From Streptomyces sp. JHA26 (GTDB lineage Bacteria; Actinomycetota; Actinomycetes; Streptomycetales; Streptomycetaceae), in assembly GCF_002005565.1 (NCBI RefSeq), contig NZ_BDJC01000013.1, positions 79,702 to 143,701 of the forward strand: a stretch of 64,000 nucleotides of DNA, read 5' to 3'. Below are positions 44,263 to 55,924 of this stretch, one piece after another; position 1 is the stretch's first letter; every line of letters starts with the position of its first letter. The translations under genes were made by a program, and so were the position numbers. The notes under the pieces are model-generated. The model saw nothing but the letters and a program-made list of their open reading frames with translations, made no database searches and was not told the DNA's origin.

Positions 44263-47200
44263 GTGCGATACGGAGTTCGGCACAGATGGGGCCCGGCGGT
44301 CGTACTGACGACCGCCCTGGCGATGGCGGTGGGTTCACAGGGGGCCGCGGTCGCGCTGCCCGCGGCACCCGCCACCGCCGATCGGGAGTTCGCGTCCTCG
44401 TTCGAGGCGGATGACCCGGTTCCGGACTGGCTCAACACGGTGGAGACCACCCCCGACGGCAGCAAGCGCGCCGCGGGTGTCGACGGCGGCTACAGCACGG
44501 GCATACCGGGCAACGTCACCGACCATGTCACCGGCGTCCGGGCGAGCGACGAGAACACCGGCGGGGGCGAGGTGAAGGAGAACCTCGTCGACGGTGAGCC
44601 GAGCACCAAGTGGCTGACCTTCGAGACGACCGGCTGGGCCGAGTTCGACCTGGACAAGCCGGTGAGGATCACCCGGTACGCGCTCACCTCGGCCAACGAC
44701 CACGACGAGCGCGACCCGGCCGACTGGACGCTCCAGGGCTCGGCGGACGGCGAGAGCTGGCGGACGCTCGACAGCCGCACCGGGCAGTCCTTCGACGAGC
44801 GGTTCCAGACCAAGACGTACGACCTGGCCGAGGCGGCCGAGTACCAGCACTTCCGGCTGGAGGTCACGAAGAACAACGGCGGGGACATCCTCCAGCTCGC
44901 CGACCTGCAGCTGTCCACCGGTGACAGCGACACGCCCGTCCCCCAGGACATGCTCTCGCTCGTCGACCGCGGCCCGAGCGGCTCGCCGACCGCCAAGGCG
45001 GGCGCCGGCTTCACCGGCAAGCGCGCCCTCAGGTACGCCGGCCGGCACACCGGGGAGGGCCGGGCGTACTCGTACAACAAGGTCTTCGACGTCGACGTGA
45101 AGGTCGATCGCCGCACCGAGCTGTCGTACCGGATCTTCCCGTCGATGGCCGACGGCGACCGCGACTACGACGCCACGAACGTCTCCGTCGACCTGGCCTT
45201 CACCGACGGCACCTACCTGAGCGACCTCGGCGCCACCGACCAGCACGGGTTCCCGCTGACGCCGGCCGGACAGGGCGCCGCGAAGGTCCTCTACGTCAAC
45301 CAGTGGAACGCCGTCGAGTCGGGCATCGGCTCCGTCGCGGCCGGCAAGACCGTCGACCGGATCCTGGTGGCGTACGACTCCCCCAAGGGCCCGGCCAAGT
45401 TCCGCGGCTGGCTGGACGACGTGGCCATCAGGCCCGCCCCGCCGGAGCGCCGCGAGGCCCATCTGTCCGACTACGCGCTGACCACCCGCGGCACCAACTC
45501 CAGCGGCAGCTTCTCGCGCGGCAACAACATCCCGGCGACCGCCGTGCCGCACGGCTTCAACTTCTGGACGCCGGTGACCAACGCCGGCTCCCTGAGCTGG
45601 CTCTACGACTACGCCCGCGGCAACAACGCGGACAACCTGCCGACGCTCCAGGCGTTCAGCGCGAGTCACGAGCCGAGCCCGTGGATGGGCGACCGGCAGA
45701 CCTTCCAGGTGATGCCGTCCGCCGCCTCCGGCACCCCCGACACCGGCCGGGAGGCGCGCGAGCTGGCCTTCCGGCACGAGAACGAGACCGCCCGGCCGTA
45801 CTACTACGGGGTGCGCTTCGAGAACGGCGTCAAGGCGGAGATGGCGCCGACCGACCACGCGGCGATCATGCGCTTCACCTACCCCGGTGACGACGCGAGC
45901 GTCATCTTCGACAACGTCACCGACCAGGCCGGCCTGACCCTGGACAAGGAGAACGGCACCTTCACCGGCTACTCGGACGTCAAGTCCGGCCTGTCCACGG
46001 GCGCCACCCGCCTCTTCGTCTACGGCGAGTTCGACCGGAAGGTCACCGGCGGCGACTCGGCCGGCGTCAGGGGCCACCTGCGCTTCGACGCCGGCAAGGA
46101 CCGCACGGTCACCCTGCGCCTGGCGACCTCGCTGATCGGCGTCGACCAGGCCGAGGACAACCTGCGCCAGGAGATCCCGAAGCGCACCTCCTTCGACAAG
46201 GTCCGCAAGGACGCCCGGAAGCAATGGGACCGCATCCTCGGCAAGGTCGAGGTGGAGGGCGCCACGCGCGACCAGCTGACCACCCTGTACTCCAGCCTCT
46301 ACCGGCTCTACCTGTACCCGAACGCCGGCCACGAGAAGGTCGACGGCGCGTACAAGTACGCCTCGCCGTTCCAGGCGATGCCGGCGGCGGACAGCCCGAC
46401 GCACACCGGCTCGAAGATCATGGACGGCAAGGTGTACGTCAACAACGGCTTCTGGGACACCTACCGGACCACCTGGCCCGCGTACTCCTTCCTGACGCCG
46501 TCCACGGCCGGTGAGCTGGTCGACGGCTTCGTGCAGCACTACAAGGACGGCGGCTGGACCTCGCGCTGGTCCTCCCCCGGCTACGCGGACCTGATGACCG
46601 GCACCTCCTCGGACGTGGCGTTCGCGGACGCCTACGTCAAGGGCGTCGACTTCGACGCGAAGGCGGCGTACGACGCGGCCGTCAAGAACGCCACCGTGGT
46701 GCCCCCGTCCTCGGGCGTGGGCCGCAAGGGCATGGCCACCTCGCCGTTCCTCGGCTACACCAGCACCGAGACGCACGAGGGCCTGTCGTGGGCGCTGGAG
46801 GGCTACCTCAACGACTACGGCATCGCGAGGATGGGCGAGAAGCTCTACGAGGAGACCGGCGAGAAGCGGTACCGGGAGGAGTCCGCGTACTTCCTCAACC
46901 GCGCCCAGGACTACGTCAACATGTTCGACGCGAAGGCCGGCTTCTTCCAGGGCAAGGACGCGGCGGGCAACTGGCGCGTGGACTCGGAGAAGTACGACCC
47001 GCGCGTGTGGGGCTACGACTACACGGAGACCAACGGCTGGGGCTACGCCTTCACCGCCCCGCAGGACAGCCGGGGCCTGGCCAACCTCTACGGCGGACGC
47101 AAGGGCCTCGGCGACAAGCTCGACGAGTACCTCGCCACCCCGGAGACGGCCTCCCCGGAGTTCGTCGGCTCCTACGGCGGGGTCATCCACGAGATGACCG

Positions 47201-48066
47201 AGGCGCGGGACGTGCGCATGGGCATGTACGGGCACTCCAACCAGGTCGCCCACCACGCCCTGTACATGTACGACGCGGCCGGGCAGCCGTACAAGACGCA
47301 GAAGAACGTCCGCGAGGTGCTCCAGCGCCTGTACACCGGCAGCGAGATCGGGCAGGGCTACCACGGCGACGAGGACAACGGCGAGCAGTCGGCCTGGTTC
47401 CTCTTCTCCTCGCTGGGCTTCTACCCGCTGGTGATGGGAAGCGGCGAGTACGCCGTCGGTTCCCCGCTGTTCACCAAGGCGACCGTCCACCTGGAGAACG
47501 GGCGGGAGCTGGTCGTGAAGGCCCCGAAGAACAGCACGCGGAACGTCTACGTGCAGGGTCTGAAGGTCAACGGCAAGCGCTGGAACTCCACTTCGCTCCC
47601 CCACTCGCTGCTGGCCAAGGGCGGCGTCCTGGAGTTCGACATGGGCGCGAAGCCGTCCTCGTGGGGCACCGGCGAGGACGCGGGGCCGGTGTCGATCACC
47701 CGGGACGACCGGGCGCCGACGCCGCGTGAGGACGCGCTGTCCGGCGACGGGGCGCTGTTCGACGACACGTCGGCGACGGACGCGGCGGTGACGTCGGTGG
47801 ACCTGCCGGTGTCCGACGAGGGCGTCAGGGCGGTCCAGTACACCCTGACGTCGTCGGCGGACCGGACGAAGGCCCCCGCCGGCTGGGTGCTCCAGGGCTC
47901 GTCCGACGGCACCACCTGGCGGACCCTGGACCGGCGCTCCGGCGAGTCCTTCGCCTGGGACCGGCAGACCCGGGCGTTCTCGGTGAAGTCGCCGGGGACG
48001 TACACGAAGTACCGCCTCGTCCTCGACGGCGAGCACACGCTGGCGGAGGTGGAACTGCTGGCGTGA
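44263..48066 (+). CDS. Secreted GH92 family alpha-mannosidase with F5/8-type carbohydrate-binding domains
   Basis: A 1267-residue secreted enzyme starting at GTG 44263 behind GGGAGG, with a Sec signal (about residues 1-32). Residues 75-220 are a coagulation-factor-5/8-like (CBM32) jelly roll (VKENLVDGEPSTKWLTF; WTLQGSADGESWRTLD), and a second such half-domain closes the protein (WVLQGSSDGTTWRTLD near 1210). The middle is GH92: NFWTPVTNAGSLSWLYDY near 430, NNGFWDTYRTTWPAYSFL near 725, GYSxH-type MYGHSNQVAHH near 985 and GDEDNGEQSAW (Glu1041 the likely acid). GH92 enzymes are Ca-dependent inverting exo-mannosidases acting on N-glycans or fungal mannans. Confidence 0.9.
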   Translation: MRYGVRHRWGPAVVLTTALAMAVGSQGAAVALPAAPATADREFASSFEADDPVPDWLNTVETTPDGSKRAAGVDGGYSTGIPGNVTDHVTGVRASDENTGGGEVKENLVDGEPSTKWLTFETTGWAEFDLDKPVRITRYALTSANDHDERDPADWTLQGSADGESWRTLDSRTGQSFDERFQTKTYDLAEAAEYQHFRLEVTKNNGGDILQLADLQLSTGDSDTPVPQDMLSLVDRGPSGSPTAKAGAGFTGKRALRYAGRHTGEGRAYSYNKVFDVDVKVDRRTELSYRIFPSMADGDRDYDATNVSVDLAFTDGTYLSDLGATDQHGFPLTPAGQGAAKVLYVNQWNAVESGIGSVAAGKTVDRILVAYDSPKGPAKFRGWLDDVAIRPAPPERREAHLSDYALTTRGTNSSGSFSRGNNIPATAVPHGFNFWTPVTNAGSLSWLYDYARGNNADNLPTLQAFSASHEPSPWMGDRQTFQVMPSAASGTPDTGREARELAFRHENETARPYYYGVRFENGVKAEMAPTDHAAIMRFTYPGDDASVIFDNVTDQAGLTLDKENGTFTGYSDVKSGLSTGATRLFVYGEFDRKVTGGDSAGVRGHLRFDAGKDRTVTLRLATSLIGVDQAEDNLRQEIPKRTSFDKVRKDARKQWDRILGKVEVEGATRDQLTTLYSSLYRLYLYPNAGHEKVDGAYKYASPFQAMPAADSPTHTGSKIMDGKVYVNNGFWDTYRTTWPAYSFLTPSTAGELVDGFVQHYKDGGWTSRWSSPGYADLMTGTSSDVAFADAYVKGVDFDAKAAYDAAVKNATVVPPSSGVGRKGMATSPFLGYTSTETHEGLSWALEGYLNDYGIARMGEKLYEETGEKRYREESAYFLNRAQDYVNMFDAKAGFFQGKDAAGNWRVDSEKYDPRVWGYDYTETNGWGYAFTAPQDSRGLANLYGGRKGLGDKLDEYLATPETASPEFVGSYGGVIHEMTEARDVRMGMYGHSNQVAHHALYMYDAAGQPYKTQKNVREVLQRLYTGSEIGQGYHGDEDNGEQSAWFLFSSLGFYPLVMGSGEYAVGSPLFTKATVHLENGRELVVKAPKNSTRNVYVQGLKVNGKRWNSTSLPHSLLAKGGVLEFDMGAKPSSWGTGEDAGPVSITRDDRAPTPREDALSGDGALFDDTSATDAAVTSVDLPVSDEGVRAVQYTLTSSADRTKAPAGWVLQGSSDGTTWRTLDRRSGESFAWDRQTRAFSVKSPGTYTKYRLVLDGEHTLAEVELLA

Positions 48067-48075
48067 GCGGGGCTT

Positions 48076-48118
48076 GAGGGCGACGGGTGCGGGCCGGTGG
48101 CCCGCACCCGTCGCCCTC
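48076..48118. terminator. Terminator after the GH92 gene
   Basis: A perfect 20-bp stem (48076-48095 with 48099-48118; starts GAGGGCGACG) with a 3-base loop, 9 bases after the stop codon. Confidence 0.92.
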
Positions 48119-48166
48119 GCGTGTCGCACGTTCCCCGGTGGTGGCGGACGCACCCCGGACGAGCCC

Positions 48167-48202
48167 GAGGGCCGCACCCCCGTCACCGGGGGTGCGGCCC
48201 TC
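48167..48202 (-). terminator. Terminator after acnA
   Basis: A perfect 15-bp stem (48167-48181 with 48188-48202; GAGGGCCGCA start) with a 6-base loop, 19 bases after the aconitase stop on the minus strand. It faces the GH92 terminator between convergent genes. Confidence 0.9.
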
Positions 48203-48221
48203 GGCCGCTGTGCCGTACCGC

Positions 48222-51040
<2,819 letters not shown>

Positions 51041-51067
51041 GTGGCGACTGCGGTGCGCCTCGGCAGA

Positions 51068-51085
51068 TATCTCGATGTCGAGATA
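51068..51085. promoter_or_regulatory. MarR/TamR-like palindrome upstream of acnA
   Basis: TATCTCG-ATGT-CGAGATA has perfect 7-bp arms. It is a MarR-type 18-bp operator, and TamR, a MarR regulator of S. coelicolor, is reported to bind the aconitase promoter. It is about 130 bases before the acnA GTG. Identity of the binding protein is inferred. Confidence 0.5.
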
Positions 51086-51230
51086 ACTCTAGTACATGGG
51101 GGCGGACTGGTCATGCCCGGGCGCGGTGTGGCGTGCACCCCACCCGAGTGACCCGGACGGCCATCTCCACGCCGAACCGGGGTATCCGATACATGCCGGA
51201 CACACCCGGCACGACTCGGAAGGGGGCACG

Positions 51231-51428
51231 ATGCCGCTCACGTTCCGCAAGAGCTTCCGGATCCTCCCCGGAGTACGGCTGAACCTCAACAGGCGTTCGT
51301 GGTCCATCACGACCGGCGGCCGGAACGGCCCGCGCCACACGCGCAGCAGCACCGGGCGGCGCACGACGTCGATGGACCTGCCGGGACCTTTCGGATGGCG
51401 CCGCACCACCACGGGAAGGCGTCGCTGA
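51231..51428 (+). CDS. DUF4236-type small protein (65 aa)
   Basis: A 65-residue basic protein starting at ATG 51231 after GGAAGGGGG. It opens LTFRKSFRILPGVRLNLNRRSWSITTG and has SSTGRRTTSMDLPGPFGW, the DUF4236 pattern (small, Arg-rich, beta-stranded). The domain is usually found at the N-terminus of larger proteins or alone; function unknown. The low acidic content fits nucleic-acid binding, but this is not shown. Confidence 0.7.
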   Translation: MPLTFRKSFRILPGVRLNLNRRSWSITTGGRNGPRHTRSSTGRRTTSMDLPGPFGWRRTTTGRRR

Positions 51429-51475
51429 CGCACCCTTGACGCCGCATCACCCGAATAGACCCCCTGAGAGGCGCC

Positions 51476-51491
51476 ATCTCATATCTGAGAT
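51476..51491 (+). promoter_or_regulatory. Palindrome just upstream of the XRE-MurA gene
   Basis: ATCTCA-TATC-TGAGAT is a perfect 6-bp-arm dyad 12 bases before the ATG of a protein with its own XRE DNA-binding domain. An autoregulatory operator is a natural guess. Its TATC/GAGAT content is also similar to the palindrome upstream of acnA. Confidence 0.45.
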
Positions 51492-51503
51492 AGCCTCAAC
51501 CTC

Positions 51504-53033
51504 ATGGCAGACGACTACCTCGTACGCATCGGCAAGCTCATCCGTGACGCCCGGCAGCACCGCGGCTGGACGCAGTCACAGCTCGCGGAGGCGCTCAACA
51601 CCAGTCAGAGCGCCGTCAACCGCATCGAGCGCGGCAACCAGAACATCAGCCTTGAGATGATCGCCCGTATCGGCGAAGCGCTGGACAGCGAGATCGTCTC
51701 CCTGGGCTACGCGGGTCCGATGCACCTGCGCGTGGTCGGCGGCCGGCGCCTCTCGGGGGCCATCGACGTCAAGACCAGCAAGAACGCCTGCGTGGCCCTG
51801 CTGTGCGCCTCGCTGCTCAACAAGGGGCGCACGGTGCTGCGCCGGGTCGCCCGCATCGAGGAGGTCTACCGCCTCCTGGAGGTGCTGGGCTCCATCGGCG
51901 TGCGCACCCGCTGGATCAACGACGGCACCGACCTGGAGATCGTGCCGCCGGCCGAGCTGGACATGGAGGCCATCGACGCCGAGGCCGCCGTCCGCACCCG
52001 CTCCATCATCATGTTCCTGGGCCCGCTGCTGCACCGCATGGACCGCTTCCGGCTGCCCTACGCCGGCGGCTGCGACCTCGGCACGCGCACCATCGAGCCG
52101 CACATGATCGCGCTGCGCCGGTTCGGCCTGGACGTCGCCGCGACCGAGGGCCACTACCACGCCGTGGTCGACCGCGGCGTGCGCCCCGACCGTCCGATCG
52201 TGCTGACCGAGCGGGGCGACACGGTCACCGAGAACGCGCTGCTGGCCGCCGCCCGGCACGACGGCGTCACCGTCATCCGCAACGCCTCGTCCAACTACAT
52301 GGTCCAGGACCTGTGCTTCTTCCTGGAGGCCCTGGGCGTCAAGGTCGAGGGCATCGGCACCACCACGCTCACCGTGCACGGCCTGCCGGTCATCGACACC
52401 GACGTGGACTACTCCCCCTCCGAGGACCCGGTCGAGGCGATGAGCCTGCTGGCCGCCGCCGTCGTGACGGAGTCGGAGCTGACGGTGCGTCGCGTCCCCA
52501 TCGAGTTCCTGGAGATCGAGCTGGCGGTGCTCGAGGAGATGGGACTCGACCACGACCGCACGCCGGAGTACGTCGCGGACAACGGCCGCACGCGCCTGGT
52601 GGACCTCACCGTCCGGCCCTCCAAGCTGGAGGCGCCGATCGACAAGATCCACCCGATGCCCTTCCCCGGCCTGAACATCGACAACGTCCCGTTCTTCGCG
52701 GCCATCGCGGCGTCCGCGCAGGGCAAGACCCTCATCCACGACTGGGTCTACGACAACCGCGCCATCTACCTGACCGACCTCAACCGCCTGGGCGGCCGCC
52801 TCCAGCTCCTGGACCCCCACCGCGTCCTGGTCGAGGGCCCCACCCGCTGGCGCGCCGCCGAGATGATGTGCCCGCCGGCCCTGCGCCCGGCGGTGGTGGT
52901 CCTGCTGGCGATGATGGCGGCGGAGGGCACGTCGGTGCTGCGCAACGTGTACGTCATCAACCGGGGGTACGAGGACCTGGCGGAGCGGCTGAACTCGATC
53001 GGGGCGCAGATCGAGATCTTCCGGGACATCTGA
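51504..53033 (+). CDS. XRE-type helix-turn-helix fused to UDP-GlcNAc 1-carboxyvinyltransferase (MurA-like)
   Basis: A 509-residue fusion starting at ATG 51504. Residues 5-65 are an XRE/Cro helix-turn-helix (LIRDARQHRGWTQSQLAEAL; TSQSAVNRIERGNQNIS). Residues 75-509 are an EPT/RT3-fold MurA: the Lys/Asn substrate pair occurs in VKTSKNACVALL, the catalytic-loop Cys190 is kept in YAGGCDLGTRTIEPH, and SSNYMVQDLCFFLEALGV and FPGLNIDNVPFFAAIA are recognisable. True MurA makes the first committed precursor of peptidoglycan; this paralogue may instead sense UDP-GlcNAc and act on transcription. The arrangement is conserved in Streptomyces (SCO5998 from memory). Activity is unproven. Confidence 0.85.
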   Translation: MADDYLVRIGKLIRDARQHRGWTQSQLAEALNTSQSAVNRIERGNQNISLEMIARIGEALDSEIVSLGYAGPMHLRVVGGRRLSGAIDVKTSKNACVALLCASLLNKGRTVLRRVARIEEVYRLLEVLGSIGVRTRWINDGTDLEIVPPAELDMEAIDAEAAVRTRSIIMFLGPLLHRMDRFRLPYAGGCDLGTRTIEPHMIALRRFGLDVAATEGHYHAVVDRGVRPDRPIVLTERGDTVTENALLAAARHDGVTVIRNASSNYMVQDLCFFLEALGVKVEGIGTTTLTVHGLPVIDTDVDYSPSEDPVEAMSLLAAAVVTESELTVRRVPIEFLEIELAVLEEMGLDHDRTPEYVADNGRTRLVDLTVRPSKLEAPIDKIHPMPFPGLNIDNVPFFAAIAASAQGKTLIHDWVYDNRAIYLTDLNRLGGRLQLLDPHRVLVEGPTRWRAAEMMCPPALRPAVVVLLAMMAAEGTSVLRNVYVINRGYEDLAERLNSIGAQIEIFRDI

Positions 53034-53057
53034 GCGCCTTCAGAAACAACGTCGCTA

Positions 53058-53097
53058 AACCCCTCCTGACCTGCGTGCATGTAAGCCAGGAGGGGTT
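53058..53097 (+). terminator. Terminator after the XRE-MurA gene
   Basis: AACCCCTCCTG (53058-53068) and CAGGAGGGGTT (53087-53097) are perfect 11-bp arms with an 18-base loop, 25 bases past the stop. The rest of 53.1-53.36 kb shows no gene; it contains a GTGATGCGTCAC palindrome at 53190-53201. Confidence 0.82.
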
Positions 53098-53359
53098 CTG
53101 CTTCGCCTGTGGGACTTCTCAGGGACTTTTGGGCCGAGGTCGAGAGACTGTCGGCCTCAGGGGCTGAAGGACGGATTGCCCGGCACCCCACGTGATGCGT
53201 CACCGGCAGGACGTCGGCCTGAGGGAGTCATGGAAAAGCACAGTTCAGGGCAGGTGTCGGCTCACTGCCCCCTGTCACGCCCAGAGCCCGTCCCGCTCGC
53301 TGCGGACGCAGACTTGTGCATCATGCCCCTTACCGCTCCCCCACCGTCATACTGGAGGC

Positions 53360-53752
53360 ATGTCCTCCAGCCCACAGCACCCCGCACCCGATCCGAGCGG
53401 CCCCTCGGGGGCGGTCGCCGAGGATCTGGCGCTGTACCGGGAGAAGTTCCGACGACGTCTGCCGGAGTCGCTGGACGAACTGCATGGCCCGACCCAAGGG
53501 GTCGTGGAGCTGCCGCTGCACATGGCCTGGTCCGGGATGACCTCGTACGACATGAGCAAGCCCCGTCAGCGCATGGGCTTGTACCGCACTGTCCTGCATG
53601 AGGGCCTGCACGACGATCTGCCCCAATTCCTCAACCGGGATCTTCTCCTCCAGATGTGGCCGGTGCTGCGCACACTCGCCGGCCGCACTGTGCGCACCGT
53701 CTGGGAGGACGCCTTCCCTCAGCTCGCCTCCCGCACCCGGGCAGCAGCGTGA
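53360..53752 (+). CDS. Hypothetical protein paired with AbiEii-like nucleotidyltransferase (antitoxin candidate)
   Basis: A 130-residue protein starting at ATG 53360 after TGGAGG. It is helical and acidic/basic mixed (LALYREKFRRRLPESLDELHGP; TSYDMSKPRQRMGLYRTVLHEG; RDLLLQMWPVLRTL). No family was recognised. Its TGA overlaps the GTG of the next gene, so the two are translationally coupled; in Streptomyces such pairs precede AbiEii/AbiGii-type nucleotidyltransferases, so it is the likely antitoxin or accessory partner. Confidence 0.7.
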   Translation: MSSSPQHPAPDPSGPSGAVAEDLALYREKFRRRLPESLDELHGPTQGVVELPLHMAWSGMTSYDMSKPRQRMGLYRTVLHEGLHDDLPQFLNRDLLLQMWPVLRTLAGRTVRTVWEDAFPQLASRTRAAA

Positions 53753-54426
53753 CGGACATGCCGGAGCTGCACACGCGGCTCCTGGCGGATGTGATCGAGC
53801 TCGGTTCCCCGTATCCATTGGTTCTCACCGGTGGTCACGCTGTGCGGGCACACCGCCTCGTGAACCGCCCCAGCCAGGACCTCGACGTCGCCACCGAGAA
53901 CCCGGCGCCCATGGCCGACATCGCGGCCACGCTCCGCGCCGGCCTGGAAGCCCGCGGCTGGAAGGTGCACGCGCTGGAGACCGCCCCGCCGTCCGCCCGC
54001 TTCACCGTGTCCGATCCGGCCACCGGGCAGGAATACGAGGTCGACATCCTCAAGGAGGTCTTCTGACGGCCGGTCGCCCAAAGTCCCTACGGGCCCGTCC
54101 CCGCCGAGGAGGACGTGATCGGGACCAAGGTCCGCGCCCTCGCCGACCGCGGAGCGCCCCGTGACCTGATCGACGTGTTCGCCGCCTCCCGCCGCTGGGC
54201 CAATGCCGAGCTCGAGGAGTTCGGCCGCCGTCATGCCCGCGGCCGCTTCGAGCGAGAGGATCTGCAATCGAACCTCGCGGGCGCCGAGTGGACCGATGAC
54301 GAAGCCTTCGCCGCCTATGGGCTCGACGACGCCACCATCACCGCTCTCCGCGCCTGGGCCGTGGAGTGGGCCGACGACCCCGCGGCCCGTCTCCCCGAAG
54401 AGGCCGATGATCCGGACGTCGACTGA
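53749..54426 (+). pseudogene. AbiEii/AbiGii-type nucleotidyltransferase toxin with in-frame TGA
   Basis: GTG 53749 opens an NTase: LVLTGGHAVRAHRLVNRPSQDLDVAT (the GG-H and DLD metal-binding motifs, residues about 25-50). After EVDILKEVF there is a TGA at 54064-54066, and the same frame continues without a break: RPVAQSPYGPVPAEEDVIGTKVRALADRGAPRDLIDVFAA, a block conserved in full-length family members, to 54424-54426. In relatives the position is usually Trp (TGG), so one base change explains the stop. Either the toxin is dead or the first part is made alone. Full length would be about 225 residues. Confidence 0.75.
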
Positions 54427-54621
54427 ACACGTCCGAACACGGTCACGGTCCCGAGCAGCTCGAGCAGGAGTAGAGGGACGTCTCACGACAAACGCGAGGA
54501 GTCGGGTTGCTTCCGCGGGCACGATAGTCGCCCTCAGGGAGGCGCAGGCGCGATCCAGGGCGGCCTCGGGGTGCTCGCGGCGTCGCCGGCGCTTCGGCAG
54601 CCTGCTCCGCGTGGTGATCCG

Positions 54622-55011
54622 TCAGGTGCGCGGCACGAGCCACTGCTGCAGTTCGACGACGTTGCCCTCGGGGTCGCGCAGGTAAGCCACCCGCATCCGC
54701 TCCCACTGGGTGCGAGGCCCGTCCGCGATCTCCCCGCCGCGCTCGCGGATGCCGCGTATCGCCTCGTCCATGTCGTCCACCGTGAACACCACCAGCGCCC
54801 GATCGCAGGTGCCCGGCCTCCACCAGGGCAGTTCCTGCGCGAGGTGGTGGCGCTGCAGCAGCGCGATCGCGGCCGTTCCCTCCGGCGGGCTGAGCTTGCC
54901 GTACGGGCCGTTCTCGTCGTCCACCTGCGGCTCGAACCCCAGGACGTCGCGGTAGAAACGGAAGCAGGCGGTGAAGTCCTCGACGATCAAACGTACTTGA
55001 GTCAACTCCAT
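54622..55011 (-). CDS. VOC/glyoxalase-family protein
   Basis: A 129-residue single-domain VOC protein starting at ATG 55009-55011. Typical paired beta-alpha-beta modules: MELTQVRLIVEDFTACFRFYRDVLGFEP and RALVVFTVDDMDEAIRGIRERGGEI, with a C-terminal DPEGNVVELQQW carrying the metal-type Glu. Members detoxify aldehydes, resist antibiotics by binding, or act as dioxygenases; no specific substrate can be inferred. Confidence 0.82.
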   Translation of the reverse strand: MELTQVRLIVEDFTACFRFYRDVLGFEPQVDDENGPYGKLSPPEGTAAIALLQRHHLAQELPWWRPGTCDRALVVFTVDDMDEAIRGIRERGGEIADGPRTQWERMRVAYLRDPEGNVVELQQWLVPRT

Positions 55012-55020
55012 GGCGATCAC

Positions 55021-55255
55021 ATTGACAGTCGGCTCCGGGAGCCCTCCGGGACCGGGATGCCGCTGGCGCGCGGACCCTGGCGGAGCCGGCCGTCGAACTC
55101 ACCGCACACGGCAACACCGTCTCCGCCTCCACCGTGCGCCGCCGGGTCGGTGAGGAAATCTCCAGGGCCTCCTGGGTGACCAGGATCGATCACGCTCCAC
55201 TCCACGAGGGGGAACGGCAGCCCGGCCCCGTTCAGCGGGATCCGGCAGCAAGGCC
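55021..55255. other. Decayed DNA with a transposase-like fragment
   Basis: No intact gene. A frame around 55075-55165 reads LAEPAVELTAHGNTVSASTVRR, similar in spirit to the target-recognition segment of ISAzo13-type transposases (ELTRQGHRVGADTV in this window). It is probably a relic of such an element, but the match is short. Confidence 0.35.
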
Positions 55256-55537
55256 TCAGGGAACCTGGCGGTAGACGTCACCACGGCTGCCGACGGTCAG
55301 AACCCACACGATCAGTCGACCGTTCTCGACGGTGTAGACGACGCGGTAGTCACCGACCCGGAGGCGCAGGCGGGCGCTGTGCCCCTGGAAGGCCTTGATG
55401 TCGAACGCCGTTGTGTCTCCCACGTCCATCGCCTTCTGGAGTTCGGCGAGGCGGTACAGGATGCGCAGGGCTTCCGGACGCGGGATCTTGAGCATGTCCC
55501 GCTGGGCGTGTGGCGTGAAGCGCGTGACGTACCCCAT
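55256..55537 (-). CDS. RelE/ParE-family toxin
   Basis: A 93-residue protein with ATG 55535-55537, 5 bases after the antitoxin stop. It has the RelE/ParE fold pattern: FTPHAQRDMLKIPRPEALRILYRLAEL (two helices), then strands ARLRLRVGDYRVVYTVENGRLIVWVLTVGSRGDVYRQ. The conserved R-x-G-x-Y-R-V/I-x-Y block is intact. RelE members cut mRNA on the ribosome; ParE members poison gyrase. The C-terminal Tyr suggests the RelE branch, without proof. Confidence 0.85.
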   Translation of the reverse strand: MGYVTRFTPHAQRDMLKIPRPEALRILYRLAELQKAMDVGDTTAFDIKAFQGHSARLRLRVGDYRVVYTVENGRLIVWVLTVGSRGDVYRQVP

Positions 55538-55542
55538 GAGGG

Positions 55543-55824
55543 TCAGCCCTGCCGGGCACGGAGCAGGGCGGCCATTTCCTCGATCGAGACCGATCCTTCC
55601 ACGCCTTCGGACTCGGCCTCGTCGGCCAGCCGGTTGAGCCATGCCTCTTCGGCGTCTTCGGCGATCCGCCGCAGGCGCTGGTACTCCTCGATGTCGATCA
55701 CGACGGCTTCCTGCCTGCCGCGCCGGGTGATGATCGTCGGGGTCTCCTCACGACGGGCACGGTCTATGACGTCGGCGAGGTGGCTGCGGACCTCGGCCAT
55801 GGATTCCACCACCGGCTCACTCAT
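55543..55824 (-). CDS. Phd/YefM-family antitoxin
   Basis: A 93-residue protein starting at ATG 55822-55824. N-terminal Phd/YefM DNA-binding part (VESMAEVRSHLADVIDRARREETPTIITRRGRQEAVVIDIEEYQRL) and an acidic C-terminal toxin-neutralising tail. It is upstream of and co-transcribed with the RelE-type toxin and likely represses the pair. Confidence 0.88.
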   Translation of the reverse strand: MSEPVVESMAEVRSHLADVIDRARREETPTIITRRGRQEAVVIDIEEYQRLRRIAEDAEEAWLNRLADEAESEGVEGSVSIEEMAALLRARQG

Positions 55825-55924
55825 GTCACCAAAGTAACAGATGTACATGAGAGCGGTGGCCATCCAGCTGGCACCCGGCCCGGACCGTCTCCCCCGGCCT
55901 GTGGCCTCGGGCGCCGGTCCCGGC

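Noticed and set aside
44335..48186. Minus-strand open frame of 1283 codons opposite the GH92 gene
   Set aside because: A shadow frame caused by high GC3 on the plus strand; its translation is low-complexity Val/Arg/Gly/Leu without any domain, while the plus strand encodes a clear enzyme.
53034..53359. tRNA or attachment-site remnant after the XRE-MurA gene
   Set aside because: The region has a terminator hairpin and a short palindrome but no cloverleaf or CCA-like end could be built.
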